The translations under genes were made by a program, and so were the position numbers. Source: Nissolia schottii (lineage: Eukaryota; Streptophyta; Magnoliopsida; Fabales; Fabaceae). Taken from it: a stretch of 64,000 nucleotides of DNA. Under the pieces are notes generated by a model. It was not told where the DNA came from and ran no database searches. It saw nothing but the letters and a program-made list of their open reading frames with translations. Where the stretch lies: NCBI GenBank assembly GCA_003254905.1, contig QANU01107389.1:102522-166521 (forward strand), given 5' to 3'. Shown here piece after piece: positions 1-14,663 of the stretch (the first letter of the stretch is position 1; each line of letters begins with the position of its first letter).

Positions 1-3000
1 GTTACCATAGCTACAACCCATAAAGGCTTATGCCCTTTACCGTAAAATCACCACTCAACTACATTAAGTTTTTTTTTTTGGCAAAAAAAAACAAAGTGTA
101 ACCGGCATGGCAATTAACACACAGTCGGTGCACCAATACCGCTGACCACCACAACATTACTCAATCCTTTATGGCCATCCGATCTTAGTTCAACTAAATC
201 GAACGGTCTTCAATGCAGCTCCAACTATGGAAAATAGGTGTACATTGAATATGCTTAAATTTTGGTGCACACCAGATAAACAGTCTCTTCATATTTATGA
301 ATTGAAGTATTCAACGAACAATTTCCAACAAATGTTCTTATATTATTTGTGAATTCAACAAAAATCAGTACATTTCTTATTCTAACTTTTAAATAATTTG
401 ATATGATACAGGTATTGATCTTTTAAATGATTTGAAGACATGTGAAAAAAAAAAGTTTCACTTGTCTTAATAATTTAAATTAAACTCAAACGTGTGCCAA
501 CATTATTCTTTTATGGATGACTCTCTTAGTAAAGACTTAAAGCATAGTTTGTCATGTTGTAGTGGATTGAAACTTTACCGTTAGGTTAAGTGTTAGTCAG
601 TTGGTAAATGAGTATTAATATTATGACCAATTTATATAATATAATTTTTAGAAAATAATGAAATATCATACATATTTTTAAAAATTACATTTAGTATATT
701 GAAAACAATTTCCTTTAAATTTTTACTTGATTAAATTTATGATTTTAAATTTCCATGTAAAATTAGTTAATAAAGACCCAACTATATGCGTGCTCATAAA
801 AACATAATAATAAAACCAACTTCTTTTTTTGGTCATGAAATAAAAATGTTTGAACCATAGAAAGAAAGTAAAGTAAAAATAGCCCACAAGATCTATTAAA
901 GAAAGGTCTCAGGCCCTTTTGTGTTAGAGACTTGGGCCCATTAGATATATCAAACTAGGGTTTACAGTTTACACTACTAAGCACGCCTCTAGCCTGAAGT
1001 TTTGTTGGTCCAGAAGGTTTTTATTGTCATAGCCCTGCATTTTGACAGGAAAAAAAAAATACATTATAAATCAAAAAAATAAACATTACGCAACAGAGAA
1101 ATAAATATTGTGACTAAATAAAAAAATAAGTTAGGCTAAAAAAAATATAGGATTTTCAAACATTTTCTTCATATGAGTATTTATGCTCAATATAAATATT
1201 CTTCCGTACACTGATTTATTAAATAATGATGGGTTAAAATGAGGATGCTCTAGGTAACTAATGTGATTCTAATAACAAAATTCGATTCTTACTCCTTTGT
1301 TTTTATTCGTATTAGATTCTTACTTTTAAAAGGTTAAATCTTTATTTTTAATTTCTCACTGATTTAACTGAAATTTTATATTGCAACACATGATTTATCA
1401 TGGTAAATAGTTTAGTGCGCAAAGAAAAGCTTTCGCCAATATTGACACTCAACTTTTTCATTAATAATAAAAAGAAAAATCCGAATACTAATGGTTACAG
1501 ACTAATCCTAAGCTCAATATTCATTTCATAAATCAGAGTTATCATTGATCCATCCTCACATAAACGGGACTCAACCCATTACATTGGACTCAAGGCTTAA
1601 ACCGTACAAAGTCACTCAAGTATTAATATACACTCACATGAGGCAACATGAGCACAGTTAATCACATAATTAATTATATGATGATCTCAATTACAGTCAC
1701 ATAAGAACTCAACAAACATAACACAAACTACTTACTCCCAGTATAAAAAGCATAGAGCACATTCATGCTTGGGTACATTTCTGTGTTAGAATAACTTTTG
1801 AAGGCACCACCTTTACTAGACAAGGACATTGCTCATATCACCTTCCTACTCCACCATCCTATTAGCTCTTGGATATATTCTAAGGTCAAAGGTACTAATA
1901 ATATCTCAGAACAATTTGAATTACTCGTAACCCTAATGCACGATTTCCCATTGATTCAACTAACTAATGTACGAACAAAAACTTCTGTAAGTACCAATGC
2001 TCCAATCTTTGTTTATATGTTACCAAAAGAATTGTGATAAGGTGTCCAGCTGTGGCAGTTTGCATAATTGCATGGGACCAATCACACAGAGATACACGTA
2101 ATCAAAATTCAATCATGTGTAAGTATGGTAATTCCTGATTAGAGTAAAAGTGAATTCAACGTGAATAAAAAACGTTTCCAAATGCAAGCTAGCTAGTGTG
2201 TGTATATACACACACATACACAGCTTGCATAGACCTTATCATCTTATACATATATCTTATAAGAGGTAATTAAATCCGATACAAGACATATGCATGCATT
2301 TTGTTCCGTATGTGTATGTTACAAAGTTGTTTTTGATTGATAGATTCATAGCCTCACCAAAAATTCTAAGGCAAATTAAAGATTCAATTTGTACTGCGCA
2401 CATGCTTTACTCGTATTGGAAAGGAGAAGCACAAATTGAAGGCCTTAGAAGGGAGGTGTGGTTTACTTGTGTTGCAAAATTGGCATCGATCGATCGTACA
2501 CATTATTATATGCAAGTGCAACGTGGTCTTACTATAACGCGTGAATGTGATGGAACTATGGAAGAAAGAGGACAAAAGTTACTTTGAAATTGAAAGGGGA
2601 GAAATGACGTTTCATTTATAGAAAGGCGTGCATCTAAGACAAGAGCATGATATAGCTATAGTATCTATCATACTTATTTGTTTCTCACAGCTTTGTGAGA
2701 ATGTATTAGGATATCAAGTTACTTATTTAAAGATATGTAATCTTTTATAATGGCAAGACTTTTATTATTATTATTATTATTAACAGCGGGGTTAAACATC
2801 CATTTATAATATCAAGATTATCATTGGAAGAGATTTGAACAAAAACATAAGTTTTAAGTATGTTGCAATCTCGTTGAATAATAAATAAAGTATGAGTTAG
2901 TAGAGCGCTCATTGATTAAGTACAAATATCTTTTTTAATTTTTACATAATTTTTCTCCATCATTGTTTTAAGAATCTCACATAAGAGATTTAATCACTAA

Positions 3001-4458
3001 ATTAATAAAATAAAAGTAAGTCTTATTTTTTTTTATTTTATTAATCTAAAAGTAAAATTCCTTTGCTTAATCTTTTAAAAGCACATGTTGGCTATCACTT
3101 CAAGTGTTACATGAAGCAAGATGATAGTGTATGGAAAAAATACGGGGCACAGAGGTAACCACTTATTTATATAATCATAACAGACTCTCCCAACAAGAAT
3201 TACTTTAAAAAAAACCTTAATAAATCAACGATAATTAAACTTACATTAGTCTTCTGACTAACTCTTATTAATAGACGTTCACAACTTACCATATGAATCA
3301 ATAATAACATTAAACCTATTGTATTTGTCTATCATCATAACCGCAGTCATATCGACCTAAATTTCACAAAATAAAAATTCACAATTAATTAATTATAACC
3401 GAGTTGTAGAAAATTCCAACAGAGATGAGTTCTCAAATTCACCCACCGCGAACCAACTTATCACGCGTGGTTTTGTCGGTATAGCAAGATCCGCTTACCC
3501 ACACCGTCTTTTCTGATACACAGTCTGCGTGCGACGACGTTTTGTTTCTTTCTTATTTTATTTCATTTTGTGATTTTATGGGCTAGCATAGCACCCACCA
3601 ACTGCTACCAGTTAATTGGCATATTTAATTTCAGACAATTTTATTTTTAATATTTTGTTTGTAGACCAAAACAAAGAGTTTATGAGGATCATGATCTCTT
3701 TTCATTAAATAAAACACGATTTTCAGCTTACAGATAAGTGATACTAATTGTTAGATGAATCAGTTGCATAATTCTGAGAACTAAGTTAAGATCACAAAAA
3801 CTCAGGTTCTCCTATACCATTATTTACATATTTTCGCTATGCATCTTATTGAGTCTAACGATTTTTTATTACATATTCATTTTCTATATACTAATAATAA
3901 TTAAACAAGCAATCACTATTCACTGCATAGACATATTTGTCAAAGTTTGTCCCTTGAACTTTATGTTGATCGTGAGTACACTGACTACACGCTAGAGTCC
4001 TGTAAACTAAATCGAGCATTTAAAATGCGAGTCAATGCATGGTGCCTGCCTGGTAAGAAAAAAAGTAATTGAATGTGCATAAAATGTGTATTTAAATGTA
4101 CATAGAAGGTAAGACCTATATGCGTGTTATTTGATTTTGGACCAATATGAATGTATATATGCCAGTTCATAAATAGTTTTCCGTTATTGACGCTTGTTGA
4201 CCACCAAAATGGGATTTGAACTCTCACGGTTTATTATAAGATGATGACAATGCATTCTGATGATTCTGTCTGGATGGTTAAAAAATGTAAGAAACTCTCT
4301 CCACACGCGGAGACTAGTATCAATGAACATTGATGGTATAAAATATTTGTTCATTTCCAAAAAAAAATAAAATTACATAGCCATTTAATTATATATAAAG
4401 AGTTTGATTCTTTACAAGAAAATTATTTTAGATAGCCAATCAAAACAAAATTAATCCC

Positions 4459-4507
<49 letters not shown>

Positions 4508-5300
4508 ATTACACAATGTAAAGCATAAAAGAAAAAAGTGATTTTTGTATCTCTAAATTTCATTGAAACATTTTTTTTTTACTCGCGTACTTTAATTAGT
4601 ATAAAGTAAAATAAATATAAATAGTAAAACAAAATGAAAATACCATGCGCCTTTACTCAGTTAAGAAAATGATAATAATCACTTATATCTATTATTTATG
4701 TTTGATGGTCATAATTAATTTACTATTTAACGGACATTCCGTATCTATTAATGTCTACTAGTAATAAATATATTATGGAGTAAATTTGAAGAGACAGATC
4801 CAAATTATTAGTGTAATAAGTGATAGCTCAATATTGTGAGTCAAATTTAGAGACACTCAAATGCATGGACCTAGACCCATAGAGCAACATAGGAATCTCA
4901 ACCCACAATATAACTTGAACTTATAGATTTATCACAACATGGTATTAAACGTAATAAAGAGTTCATCATAGTTGATGGGACTTAACCGACCTGACACAAT
5001 TCATGATGAGCACATGCGTTACAATCTTACAAATGGCCAATTTCCAACTCTTGAATATAAATAGGACACAAACAATTTGAGGTAACTAAATTTTCTCATA
5101 TCTTTTACACACTTCACTCACATTTTAACTTGAACATTAAAATATATGACCTAGTATCACCTCAACGTGACAAAGACACAACACATCTCTAATCATGCGG
5201 AGTTATTATCGCATGCTTGCCAAAAGTAACAACTATAGAAATCTATAATACTCCGTCCAACTCTGAGTTACCCGACATAATATCTATCTCATAACAAAAT

Positions 5301-5332
<32 letters not shown>

Positions 5333-5439
5333 TATATGTACACACACGTGTGTGTATGTATTTATATGATCTATTGTGTATATACTAGATTCATAATAGC
5401 AGAATAGCTCAATATTTGATTTTCAAATTTGAATTCCAG
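1..5439. other. Intergenic, AT-rich, no gene recognised
   Basis: No open reading frame here exceeds about 100 codons and none resembles a known family. The two longest, at 1798-2037 and 2294-2587 on the + strand, have no recognisable motif and no convincing splice partners. The stretch is AT-rich with short microsatellites such as (ATT)n near 2761-2781. It probably includes decayed transposon sequence that cannot be assigned by eye. Confidence 0.5.
4465..4507. repeat. (AT)n followed by (AC)n microsatellite
   Basis: About seventeen AT dinucleotides run directly into about four AC dinucleotides. A similar compound AT/AC/GT tract lies at about 5303-5357. These are ordinary SSRs in AT-rich plant intergenic DNA. 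Confidence 0.9.
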
Positions 5440-7335
5440 TCAACCGTGTTATTGTTAGCAATTGTGAACCTAGGTAACCAATACTCAAGGGGGATGAATT
5501 TGGTATTTAAAAAATTATTCTAATTTTGAAAAATATTGAATTTTCATTCAATCAAAATTATTATGCAGCGAAATATATCAATTAAGGATATAATTATAAG
5601 CTTGCTCAATTACGTATGTTGATTGAACAATGAGATCAATAGAACAACTTATAAATAATTATCAACAAATGTATAATATTGCAATTCTCAAATATGCAAG
5701 ACAATAATATAAGTTTGCAATAAATAAAGAGATAGAGTTAAAGAGATTGCAAACAGTGATTCGACCATCCTTGTGATCTATGTCCAGTTCCTAAGCGGCC
5801 TGCTCAAGATTTTTCCACTATTATCAAGCTTCCAACTTAGGTGCTTGAAAAACCTTTACATCCAAAAGCAGTCCTCACACTTAGGATCCTCACCGTTGTG
5901 TTTGAGTCTCAAGAACCAATCCTTAGGGATACCACACCCTAAGCAACTAGAGGGATACCTCACCCTCTTTACAGTATACGAATTTGTGTAGAAAAAGAAA
6001 CTCTCTCAAAGAGTGGACGATACAAGTTGAAGCACAATATTTGCTTTGCAAATAAAACACTCTTGTAGTGTAGATGATACAACTTGAAGCTCTACTAGGA
6101 GTATCGATAATATCTTTCTTTTGCTCTTATGATGATGGAAAATATTAATCCATTGATTGTATGAAGTATAAGGATGATGAGAGTGAAGAGCTTGGCTAGA
6201 AATGTGAGTTTAATGGGTATTTATAGAGTTTGTAAGTGTATTAGCCGTTACTAGCCATTAACCAATTATTGTCTCATTCATGTCCGTTGAAAATTAATCG
6301 TTTTTAGCTTTTAGAGCTTAGTCATTCTAATGACCCCATTAGTTATTTGAATGACTTAAGCAAATATAGTTGTTATGACTTTTTTACCAGGTCATTTGAA
6401 TAACAAACCCTGGTCATTCGAACGACTCAATTCTGTTTGAGCCAAATTCATCATTTTTTTCATTCTTTTGATTCCTATTGTCAATATTAACCATTTTTAG
6501 TTCCTAAAATAAAAAAAATCATTTAAGAGCATCATTCCAAGAGTTTAAATAGAGATATATATCAATTTTTCTTTGACAAGAATGCCTTAAGTCCTAAGAG
6601 ACTATATCCTTTTCACAACTTGCTTGGACTTGATATTCTTCATGAATCTTGTCTTCGACATTGCCATATTCTTCATGGGATAAACATTTTATATATGCTC
6701 CGCCTTTTGACTTTGGGCATCATATGAATATGTTTCTTCTTGTTTCATCTTATTCCATCTTGTTTTTGATGCCTTGGACTTTCCCATACATAATATTATT
6801 CGCTTGAAATTAAGTATAGCTAGTCCAATGTGTTCCAATATCTTAATATGCATGTGTGAATCAATCAATGCATCATGCATATCCAATTAGATAAGGATCA
6901 AATCAATATATTTATCCAATAATTTTTTTTCCTAATATGCATGCATTCTAACACTATAGCACTTGGTATTTATGCATATATTCATTTAGACACAAATATA
7001 TCCAATAGTTAATCCATCAAGGCACATATAAAAAGTTATTAGATATGTTCTTAAAAGAATGTTTCTTATTTATCATTGTATGATGTGTAAGCTATATGAT
7101 AAAATCAAGTGTAATCATACAAGATCAAATGTAATATATTTAGCATATAACATCCTTTTGCATTCTAATTGTCATTATGTGTTTGTTATGTTTTATTTGT
7201 CATCATCAAGATATATTATATTAAATAGAACAATGAAGAAAACCTAGTTCTACAAACATAAACATAGACAATAATTATAAATAATTAGAACATATTGTAT
7301 TTGTTATCATCAAAACATATTACATTAAACAGTTG
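5440..7335. mobile_element. Decayed Copia (SIRE/Maximus-like) LTR relic
   Basis: The text layout is that of legume SIRE/Maximus-type Copia LTRs. A 'caagggggatgaattt' segment lies near 5488. An AT-rich tract with 'gattgcaaac' follows, then a 'gattcgaccatccttgtg...atgtccagttcc' segment near 5759-5790, a run of 'cctcacac/cctcaccc' motifs to about 5970, and finally two 'ttgtcatcatcaa' / 'ttgttatcatcaaaa' motifs near 7197 and 7300. Such motif series are known from LTRs of this clade; the assignment here is by recollection and the copy is diverged. I see no primer-binding site, no gag-pol reading frame and no clean LTR boundary, so the limits are approximate. The ORF at 5773-5991 lies inside this repeat and is not treated as a gene. 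Confidence 0.45.
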
Positions 7336-8368
7336 GAATAACTAGGAAAAGCTAGATCCACAGTTACTTGCAAATTAGTGTTTACACTATGCATCACAAT
7401 CCGTGTTTTTACACAAAAGTTTGATTAAATGAAGATTTTCTATAGATCTGTTAGTGTCAAATTGTTATATATTGATAATGTATTTTTGTTAATTGACAAT
7501 ACTATGCAGCACGATAAATGTCGCCCAACAATGCACTAATGTGGTGATTGTTTCAATTTAATCAAATAAAATAAAAGTCACCATGAGGAACCCCACAAGC
7601 CGAGACCAAGCTTCATTAGAAACTCTTTAAAGAAAACTCAATAAAAAAAACTGAAGAGACTAAAAAGAATACTCCACCCAAAATTAATAAATTAAGGCCA
7701 CACACCTTAAAAAAACAATAATTACAATTATTGCCGTAATTAACTCAATTAAGACCACACACACCGAAGATTGATAACAACACACCTTAAAAAGGAAAAG
7801 GATAAACTCAATTTACATTCCCATGTAATTGTAGTTTTCCATAATCAGTTGTGGTCTCACTCTAGCGTGTTTCAGAGTGAGAGAGATAGAAGAACACAAT
7901 TAAGGAAACTTGGATGGAAGGAATGAATGATCACGAGTCATGGTCGTGCGAAAGCAGCAAGCACAGAGGAAGTTGAATGATAAATGACATCTACCACTCA
8001 CTATTACTACACGATGTATATTATTTGGACTAATTGGTTGTGGAATATTATGTTAACTCACTAATTATTCGCCATAGAATATGATTTTAATGTGGTGTGA
8101 GTCATCCTATTTAATTCCAATCTAATGATAAATAATAAGTGAAAGTTTTACAGTGATATAGTACAGTTAACATTTCTAAATATATTACTATGAAAGTTGA
8201 ATGGTAACGTGTCCTTTTCAATTATATAAGGCCATTGAACACGCTCCAGTTCATACGTGCGGTACATGAACCTTACTTTAAAGTCTTGGACTTTATGTTT
8301 GTGGAAAACATGCATCGCCACCATCATTTATTACTATTGGTTTGTTTTGATACACTGTGGTACTAGTG

Positions 8369-8372
<4 letters not shown>

Positions 8373-8402
<30 letters not shown>
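8373..8402 (+). repeat. (GA)15 microsatellite
   Basis: Fifteen uninterrupted GA units lie in non-coding DNA. Such tracts are binding sites for BBR/BPC proteins, and one member of that family is encoded at 50735-51737, but this copy is about 4 kb from the nearest gene, so function is not implied. Confidence 0.9.
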
Positions 8403-8406
<4 letters not shown>

Positions 8407-8904
8407 CAATCATCACATTATGTGTTAGTATCATATTATTAATGGATGTTTCGTATCTGCTTAAATTTGGAAAATAACCGTTAGCTTTTCAAAAATGTAT
8501 TTTATTGTAAGGTACGCAAGCTAATCAAAAGTACTTAGATTTTACAATAATTACCTAGATAAAGGTGGATTTGCACTACAATCATTATAAAAATTTTAGC
8601 TTATAAGACTATATTTTTTTAATAATTACACTTAAAAAATGTATCTTATAGATAAAAAAAAATATTGACTAAGGTCATTTTAGGTCAATATCAATTTAGC
8701 AACCAAACAAAAAGTGAAATATTAATGTTGACTTTAGTAAATTCTACACTTTTAAAGTTAAGGAGTTATTTTTTGTGAATTGTCGAATTGAGAGTGTTCT
8801 TAAGTATTATAGTAATACGGCAAAGAGATAAATAACATCATTCGTGTGTTTCTACCCGTCAGCTTAAACTTTTAGGTGAGATGATTCTTGACAAATACTT
8901 TAAA

Positions 8905-9050
8905 TTGGTCATTTTAGAATTCAAAATCCATCAAATTAGTCATCTTAAAGGATTTTGGTCAAATTGGTTCCTAAGAATTTAAGTACGTCAAATTAGTCAA
9001 TTTCACACATTTTGGTCAAACTAATCTCTATCAAATTTAAAAGTAGGACA
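8905..9050. repeat. Degenerate about 28-bp tandem repeat
   Basis: Five neighbouring segments share the pattern 'aaattagtca...ttttggtc', starting near 8906, 8936, 8961, 8990 and 9018. Identity between units is partial. It could be a minisatellite or the internal repeats of one arm of an old DNA transposon; no opposite arm was found. Confidence 0.5.
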
Positions 9051-12000
9051 CGTTAGTACCTCCAAAATTAAAAACACAATTAACAAATTAAATTAGATAT
9101 GAAGTTAAATTTATCATGTTGAAGTGTTTGATTCTTTGTTTTGGTCAGAAGTGATAACATAACATGCAGTATTTGGTTGTGCTGTTGTGTTCGTGAGCTG
9201 CATGCTCACGTGGGCCGGAGTTTCTGCAGTAATTGACTCTCACCATCAGCCCAAATGCAATGCCCCTTTCTTTTCTCTTCCTTCAACCCTCTCAATCCCC
9301 TGCATGATATTGACATGTTAGCATATTCTCTTATCTTAACATATTTGAATCTTTTAAAGTGATTTTCTTTAAGTGGGAAAGAGAAGAATTCTCTATTATC
9401 AGATTATTTAGTAGGAAGGACTTAGACATAATAAACTTTATTAATCTAATGACAAAGAGTCGCCCCTAAGCTCTAACTATATTTGAATGTATATGGGTTA
9501 GTTTTTGATAAATTTTGAGTAATATTACTCGGTCAAACGATTTTTATTAGCACAATTTTATAAGTTATCGAGTGGTTAGACTAAATAGACTGATGAAACC
9601 TATTTATTTATTTTTATGAAAATGCTAAATTTTATTAAGTAGAAGAATCGACTTTTAGGAGAGAGCTCAAAACCGATATATGCTGATTCTCGTCCTAGAC
9701 TTCAGAACCAAATACCACAACATACTTAGCGATGGCATTAATTATTGCATTACAAGAACCATAAACTAAACTGGTTGATTGATAAGGGAATGTACGTGAG
9801 TCCGACAACTTTATTTTAACAAAATTTTTATAAATTGTTTTGCCTAATACTAAAAGAAGTAATCACTTTCGCCTATGTGTTCAATTAAATAACTAGTTTT
9901 ATTTCTTAGTTTTTTTTCCTTCTTTTTCTTCTAGAAAAGTGTGTGTAGATTTCTCCAATTAAAGTACCTTAACAGCGGTAGCTATAGTTTCGGCTTTATT
10001 TCGTGCTATATTATAATAGTTAAAATTTCACGTGAATAACACCCCGATAATTTAGGCACGGGCAATTGCAAGAGAAGGTAAAGGACAGCACAATCCAGGT
10101 TTGTCATGGTTCTTAAAATTAACGTTTTCCTTGCACACAATTGTAGTGTTTATGCTTTTTCAAAATAGCATGCTTGAGCGCTTACAAATATGAATTTAAT
10201 TTTTATGCATTTATAGTGTAATATATAGTGTGATATTTTGGGTGAATTAGTATAAGTTAATGTTATATTTTATAATGACTTAGATTGATTGTATGTCAAA
10301 ATATTAAAGTATATTTGTTTAAGCCCAATTTTATTAGGATACTTATTGCTATCCAACCTATTGTTGTTTAGCATTGCTCATTAGTTATTGTTGTTATGTG
10401 TCTTGTGTTTGAGTTAGCTATTATTAGCATAGGGAAAACCTCTCCTCCTAATCCATATTTTAGGATGTTTCTCCATTGAGACATGCCTCAGGCACTTTGA
10501 TCTCAAAGGAGAAGGTAAAAGCTCTTCTATTTTTTTGACTTGATTGGTCATTCTCCCAATTAGAGATTTGAAGAAGAACAAAGAATATAGATTTATAATC
10601 CTTCATAATCTCTAGTACTGTTTATTTTGAATGTTGTTAGATTATATGTTGTGATTGAAATAAAATTATGGTTTTTGATATACAAATTTCCTTAGTTTCC
10701 CACAATGAGAGGAGGGGAAGGGGAAGGGGAATCGAACCCAAACATAGAATGACTCTGACATTTTAAGGTGCTTAAAATTACGGAGAACCACATAAAAAAA
10801 ATTAAATATCAAGAATGAATTTTGTAAAAGGATATAAATTATAATTAGGCTGATTTATTATTGCCAAATAGTCTGCGTGCGTCTCTCTCTTTTCAATGAT
10901 ACTATCCATATCCGAACTCAATTAACATGAATTTGTCTGATTTAACCTGATTGGACTGAGATTTTTAAAGGGGATCAGATCTCCGAACAATGATTATATT
11001 TACTCTTGATGTCATGTGAGAGTATTATTATAAAATGACGAGTGAAAAGGGGCATTTTTTTCATGGTTTCAAACATTATATGAAAAAGAAATTTTTCCTG
11101 TTTTATTAAATGAATGTTTTTTTTATCAATTTTTTGTAGAGATATTTAAAGGAATACTATGAGGCGATCGTGTTACTTAAGCATTGGTTAACAGAAAAGC
11201 TAGATGATACTCACCACTATATAATATAGCACCAAAGAAAAAAAAAAAATACTCGCAATTACTATTTAAGAAACATAGTTGTTTAAAAAATTGTCCCAAA
11301 AGCATTACTGGAATAACATTATTTAGTTTCACTAGTACCATTTTATCTATTTCAAGATAGAATGGAAGGAGATAAATGAGAGAGTGGGACACGTCTATTC
11401 TTTTTAAATGTATAAAAATTACCTTAAAAAAATATCTACATGACATGTTTTATGTATTTATCTTTTTAATGATATGAAAATTAGTTTAAAAATTATCTAG
11501 GTTACATTGTATCTCCATTGTGTCTCTGTTATTTTTGTTTAAAATAAAGGAATGAAACACTATTGAGAGTAATAATACATTCTTGTAAAGATTATCATAT
11601 ACATCTTTCTTTCTAACTATTTAAAAAAAGAGTATATACAAATTAAACATTAATGCCTTGAATGTCAATTAATTAGTTTTTTACTTTATGGACAATTTTC
11701 TAATTTGGTCCTTCAAGTTTAGATGATTGTCCTACTTAGTCCTCTAATAAAAAATTATCTTGCTAATCTCTTACTTTTTTAAAGTGTCTCCATTAATCTC
11801 TTACATTTTTAAATATTATCTCATTAGTTCTTCACATTTTATCTAATTTCTCAAAAGTAATAAATTAATGATGACACTCTTAAAAAGGTAAAAAACAAAC
11901 AAGACATTTTTTTTATGAAAAAAAACTAATTAGATCAATCATATAAAATTGAAGGACGAAACATGGACTTCACCCTTACTTCATACGAGTATAATAGCAA

Positions 12001-12250
12001 GTCAAACAAAAGTCATCATCTCATGAAGACTAGGTGAAAAAGATAAAATCAACTTAATCTCCCTTTTTTAATTAATTTATGACACTATTGAGGCCTCATT
12101 TATTATTTGACAATCATGTAAGAGAGTGTATGTGTGTTGATGAGAGATTAGACCGGTCAAAATGCACTGTCCCCGCTCTGCATGGGAATGGGTCACTCCT
12201 CAAAAAGATTGCCCCCAATATTATATGTATATATATACACCAAAGATGTT

Positions 12251-12275
12251 TATATATATATATATATATATATAT
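12251..12275 (+). promoter_or_regulatory. (TA)n tract at probable core promoter of the bHLH gene
   Basis: A run of about twelve TA units sits 140-165 nt before the bHLH start codon. It is followed by a C/T-rich leader without any ATG until position 12415. The tract could serve as the TATA element, which would put transcription start near 12285-12310. This is an inference from position and composition only. Confidence 0.4.
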
Positions 12276-12414
12276 TAGTCTCCCCTGCCCCCCACTTCCC
12301 CTCTCAGTTTCTGCGTCACAGGCCAACAACTTTTGCTCTGCTCAGCTTCTTCAGTGACTCCTCACCCTTTCTTTCTCCCATATCTCAATTCATTACTACT
12401 TAGCTTTCTGAGAT

Positions 12415-14663
12415 ATGGCAGCTTTTTCACACCAATACCCTCCCTTTCTTGTTGACTCCTCCTCCTCCTCTTTCTTCATCCCCAACAACACTAGCTTGTC
12501 CTCTGATCTTGAGGGGCAACAACACCATATAATCAACAATACTACTTCTCCTCCTCTTCATCATCACCATCATCATCAATTTCCACTCCAATATCACCAG
12601 GAAACTAGTTCTAGTTGTACTGTTGACCCTTCTCCTTTCGTGGCACACCAAAACATCAGCCCTGAGGCCTCTATGGTTGTGGACAAGCTTGAATCTGGCG
12701 AACAGGTCACTCAGAAAATTACTTCTACTCCTATGGAGAATAATAACAAGAGGAAACCTTCTTTGAATAATAGCCCCTTCTCTAAGGTAAATATTTTATT
12801 TGATCTCTTTGATGTCAATTTACCATAAAATTGTTTCATTTCATATGACTAATTTGGTTACATTCATTTTTCTCTTTTTGGGGGGCTCATTTGATTATGA
12901 ATGAATTGTTTGTAGGATTCATCAGAAGGGAGGAACAAGAAACAAAAGAAGAGCAATGGTGGGGTGAAATTAGGTGGAGAGGGAAAGGCAAAAGCAGGTA
13001 CTCATGAAGAAGACCCTCCAACAGGATATATCCATGTTAGAGCCAGAAGGGGCCAAGCAACTGATAGCCATAGCCTTGCTGAAAGGGTACCAATACAATT
13101 TATTTATTTTTGTTTCTTATCAACATCATTACTAGACTAATTTAGTTTGGAGCAATATATCTATTACTATCGACCGAGGTTTTTTCTTCCTTATATCTTC
13201 AACTCAAAACCCTTTAATAACGGACAAATTTACCTACCATTCGATCAACCTTGTGTTGGCATATCAATACAAAGCTAATTAATCATTTTAACAACTAGAA
13301 AATTAAATTATCTTTGTCAAATACTATTTAATTTGGTGTTACTTGATTTCTCGTAATGACTAAATTTTTCTAATCATTTTGTGAATGTTTTGCAGGTGAG
13401 AAGAGAGAAAATAAGTGAGAGGATGAAGATGTTGCAGCGACTTGTGCCAGGCTGTGATAAGGTGATGCTCATTTCTTTTTTATTTGATTGTATAAATTAT
13501 TTACTAATGTATTTATATCTTTTTGGTTGAGACAGTTACATGTTTCTATCAAGCCTCTTTTCTGACACCCTCAGCCATTTGGTTTGGTTTCATTAATAGG
13601 TGACCGGAAAGGCCCTTGTGTTGGACGAAATCATCAATTATGTTCAGTCCTTGCAAAATCAAGTGGAGGTAATAATTAGTAAAGTGGTACCACCATTAGC
13701 TAATTATAAAGTTTTATGTTTTTATATACTTATATTCCACCTTTGTTTTATATCTATTCTTATGCAGTTCTTGTCAATGAAGCTTGCTTCAATGAATCCC
13801 TTGTTCTATGACTTTGCAATGGACCTAGAGACTACCCTCTTGGTTAGACCAGATCTTCATGATCATCAGGTGAGGATCTAATTATTTAAATTATATGTGC
13901 TACTGATGAAATTAAATGATGAGATTAACTTAATTTGTGTCACTGACTTGATGTTCAGAAATTGAACAGCATAGCATCACCACCACCGTCAGTGCCACCA
14001 CAATGCAGCCCCAACCAGGCCACAACCTTTGCTGATGCAACCACCACCTTCCCAACTGCTAATAGTGATTATCTTTTGGACTATTCTTCTCCAGTTTTTC
14101 TTCAAGGGCAGAGGTCAAATGTCTTCTCTGAGGTATAGTTATAACTAAAGAAGAGTAATGCTACTTCCCCCATTAGATAGGTTCATTGTAAGCTCTAGTG
14201 GACCGGACACACTTTTTGTTGTCCCAAAAGTTATCTTTCGTACCAAAGACACGTAGACAAAAAAATTTATCTATTTTTTGCACCTCATTAAAACTAAAAT
14301 AGAAGATACAGACAATTTTTGTTTGAACGACACAAATTAGAATTTAGAGAGACATAAACTTTTTTTAAAATGACCAAACAATAATTATTTTTTAAAAAAT
14401 GAAGTTGCAGTAACAATCATACCCCACACATTTGTGGATGTGATTGCTTCAAAATTATTTTAAATAGTTGTCCTCCTATGTTTTTAAAAAGAAAATGACC
14501 AAACTATAATTGAATTTTTTTTTTTAATGTTTAATTTCCCAAGTCTGACGAAAAAAAGCATCATTTTCAGTATAGCGGTGGTCAGTTGTGGGAGGGAGAA
14601 GACCAAAGACAAAAGCTTCTTCATCCATACGGATTCGGCAACAACTTATGTTCCTTAAATTAA
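12415..14663 (+). CDS. bHLH transcription factor, bHLH137-like
   Basis: This gene encodes a nuclear basic helix-loop-helix factor of about 348 aa. Exons: 12415-12786, 12916-13086, 13396-13461, 13600-13668, 13768-13869, 13959-14132 and 14571-14663. All junctions fall between codons and use GT..AG. The N-terminus is rich in Ser, His and Gln (a His run near residues 48-54). The basic region shows the H176-E180-R184 pattern expected for E-box/G-box binding. The helix-loop-helix follows ('[14 protein letters not shown]' and '[19 protein letters not shown]'), then the conserved '[14 protein letters not shown]'. The C-terminus '[13 protein letters not shown]' in exon 7 matches what I remember of bHLH137-type proteins and decides that the sixth intron is real. 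If that intron were retained, translation would stop after two codons. The start is the first ATG of the leader. Family assignment is firm; the exact orthologue is inferred. Confidence 0.93.

Larger units (their letters stand above)
7336..12250. other. Intergenic, no gene recognised
   Basis: Nothing codes convincingly here. The stretch contains a long (GA)n tract, a degenerate about 28-bp tandem array (8905-9050) and a second 'taatctcttac' array of about 30-bp period at about 11745-11850. A purine run with GGGGAA motifs occurs near 10710-10735. The right end should hold the promoter of the bHLH gene at 12415. Confidence 0.5.

Noticed and set aside
4190..4235. B-box-like 'gttcaaatccc' on the minus strand
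   Set aside because: No tRNA cloverleaf and no SINE body could be built around it.
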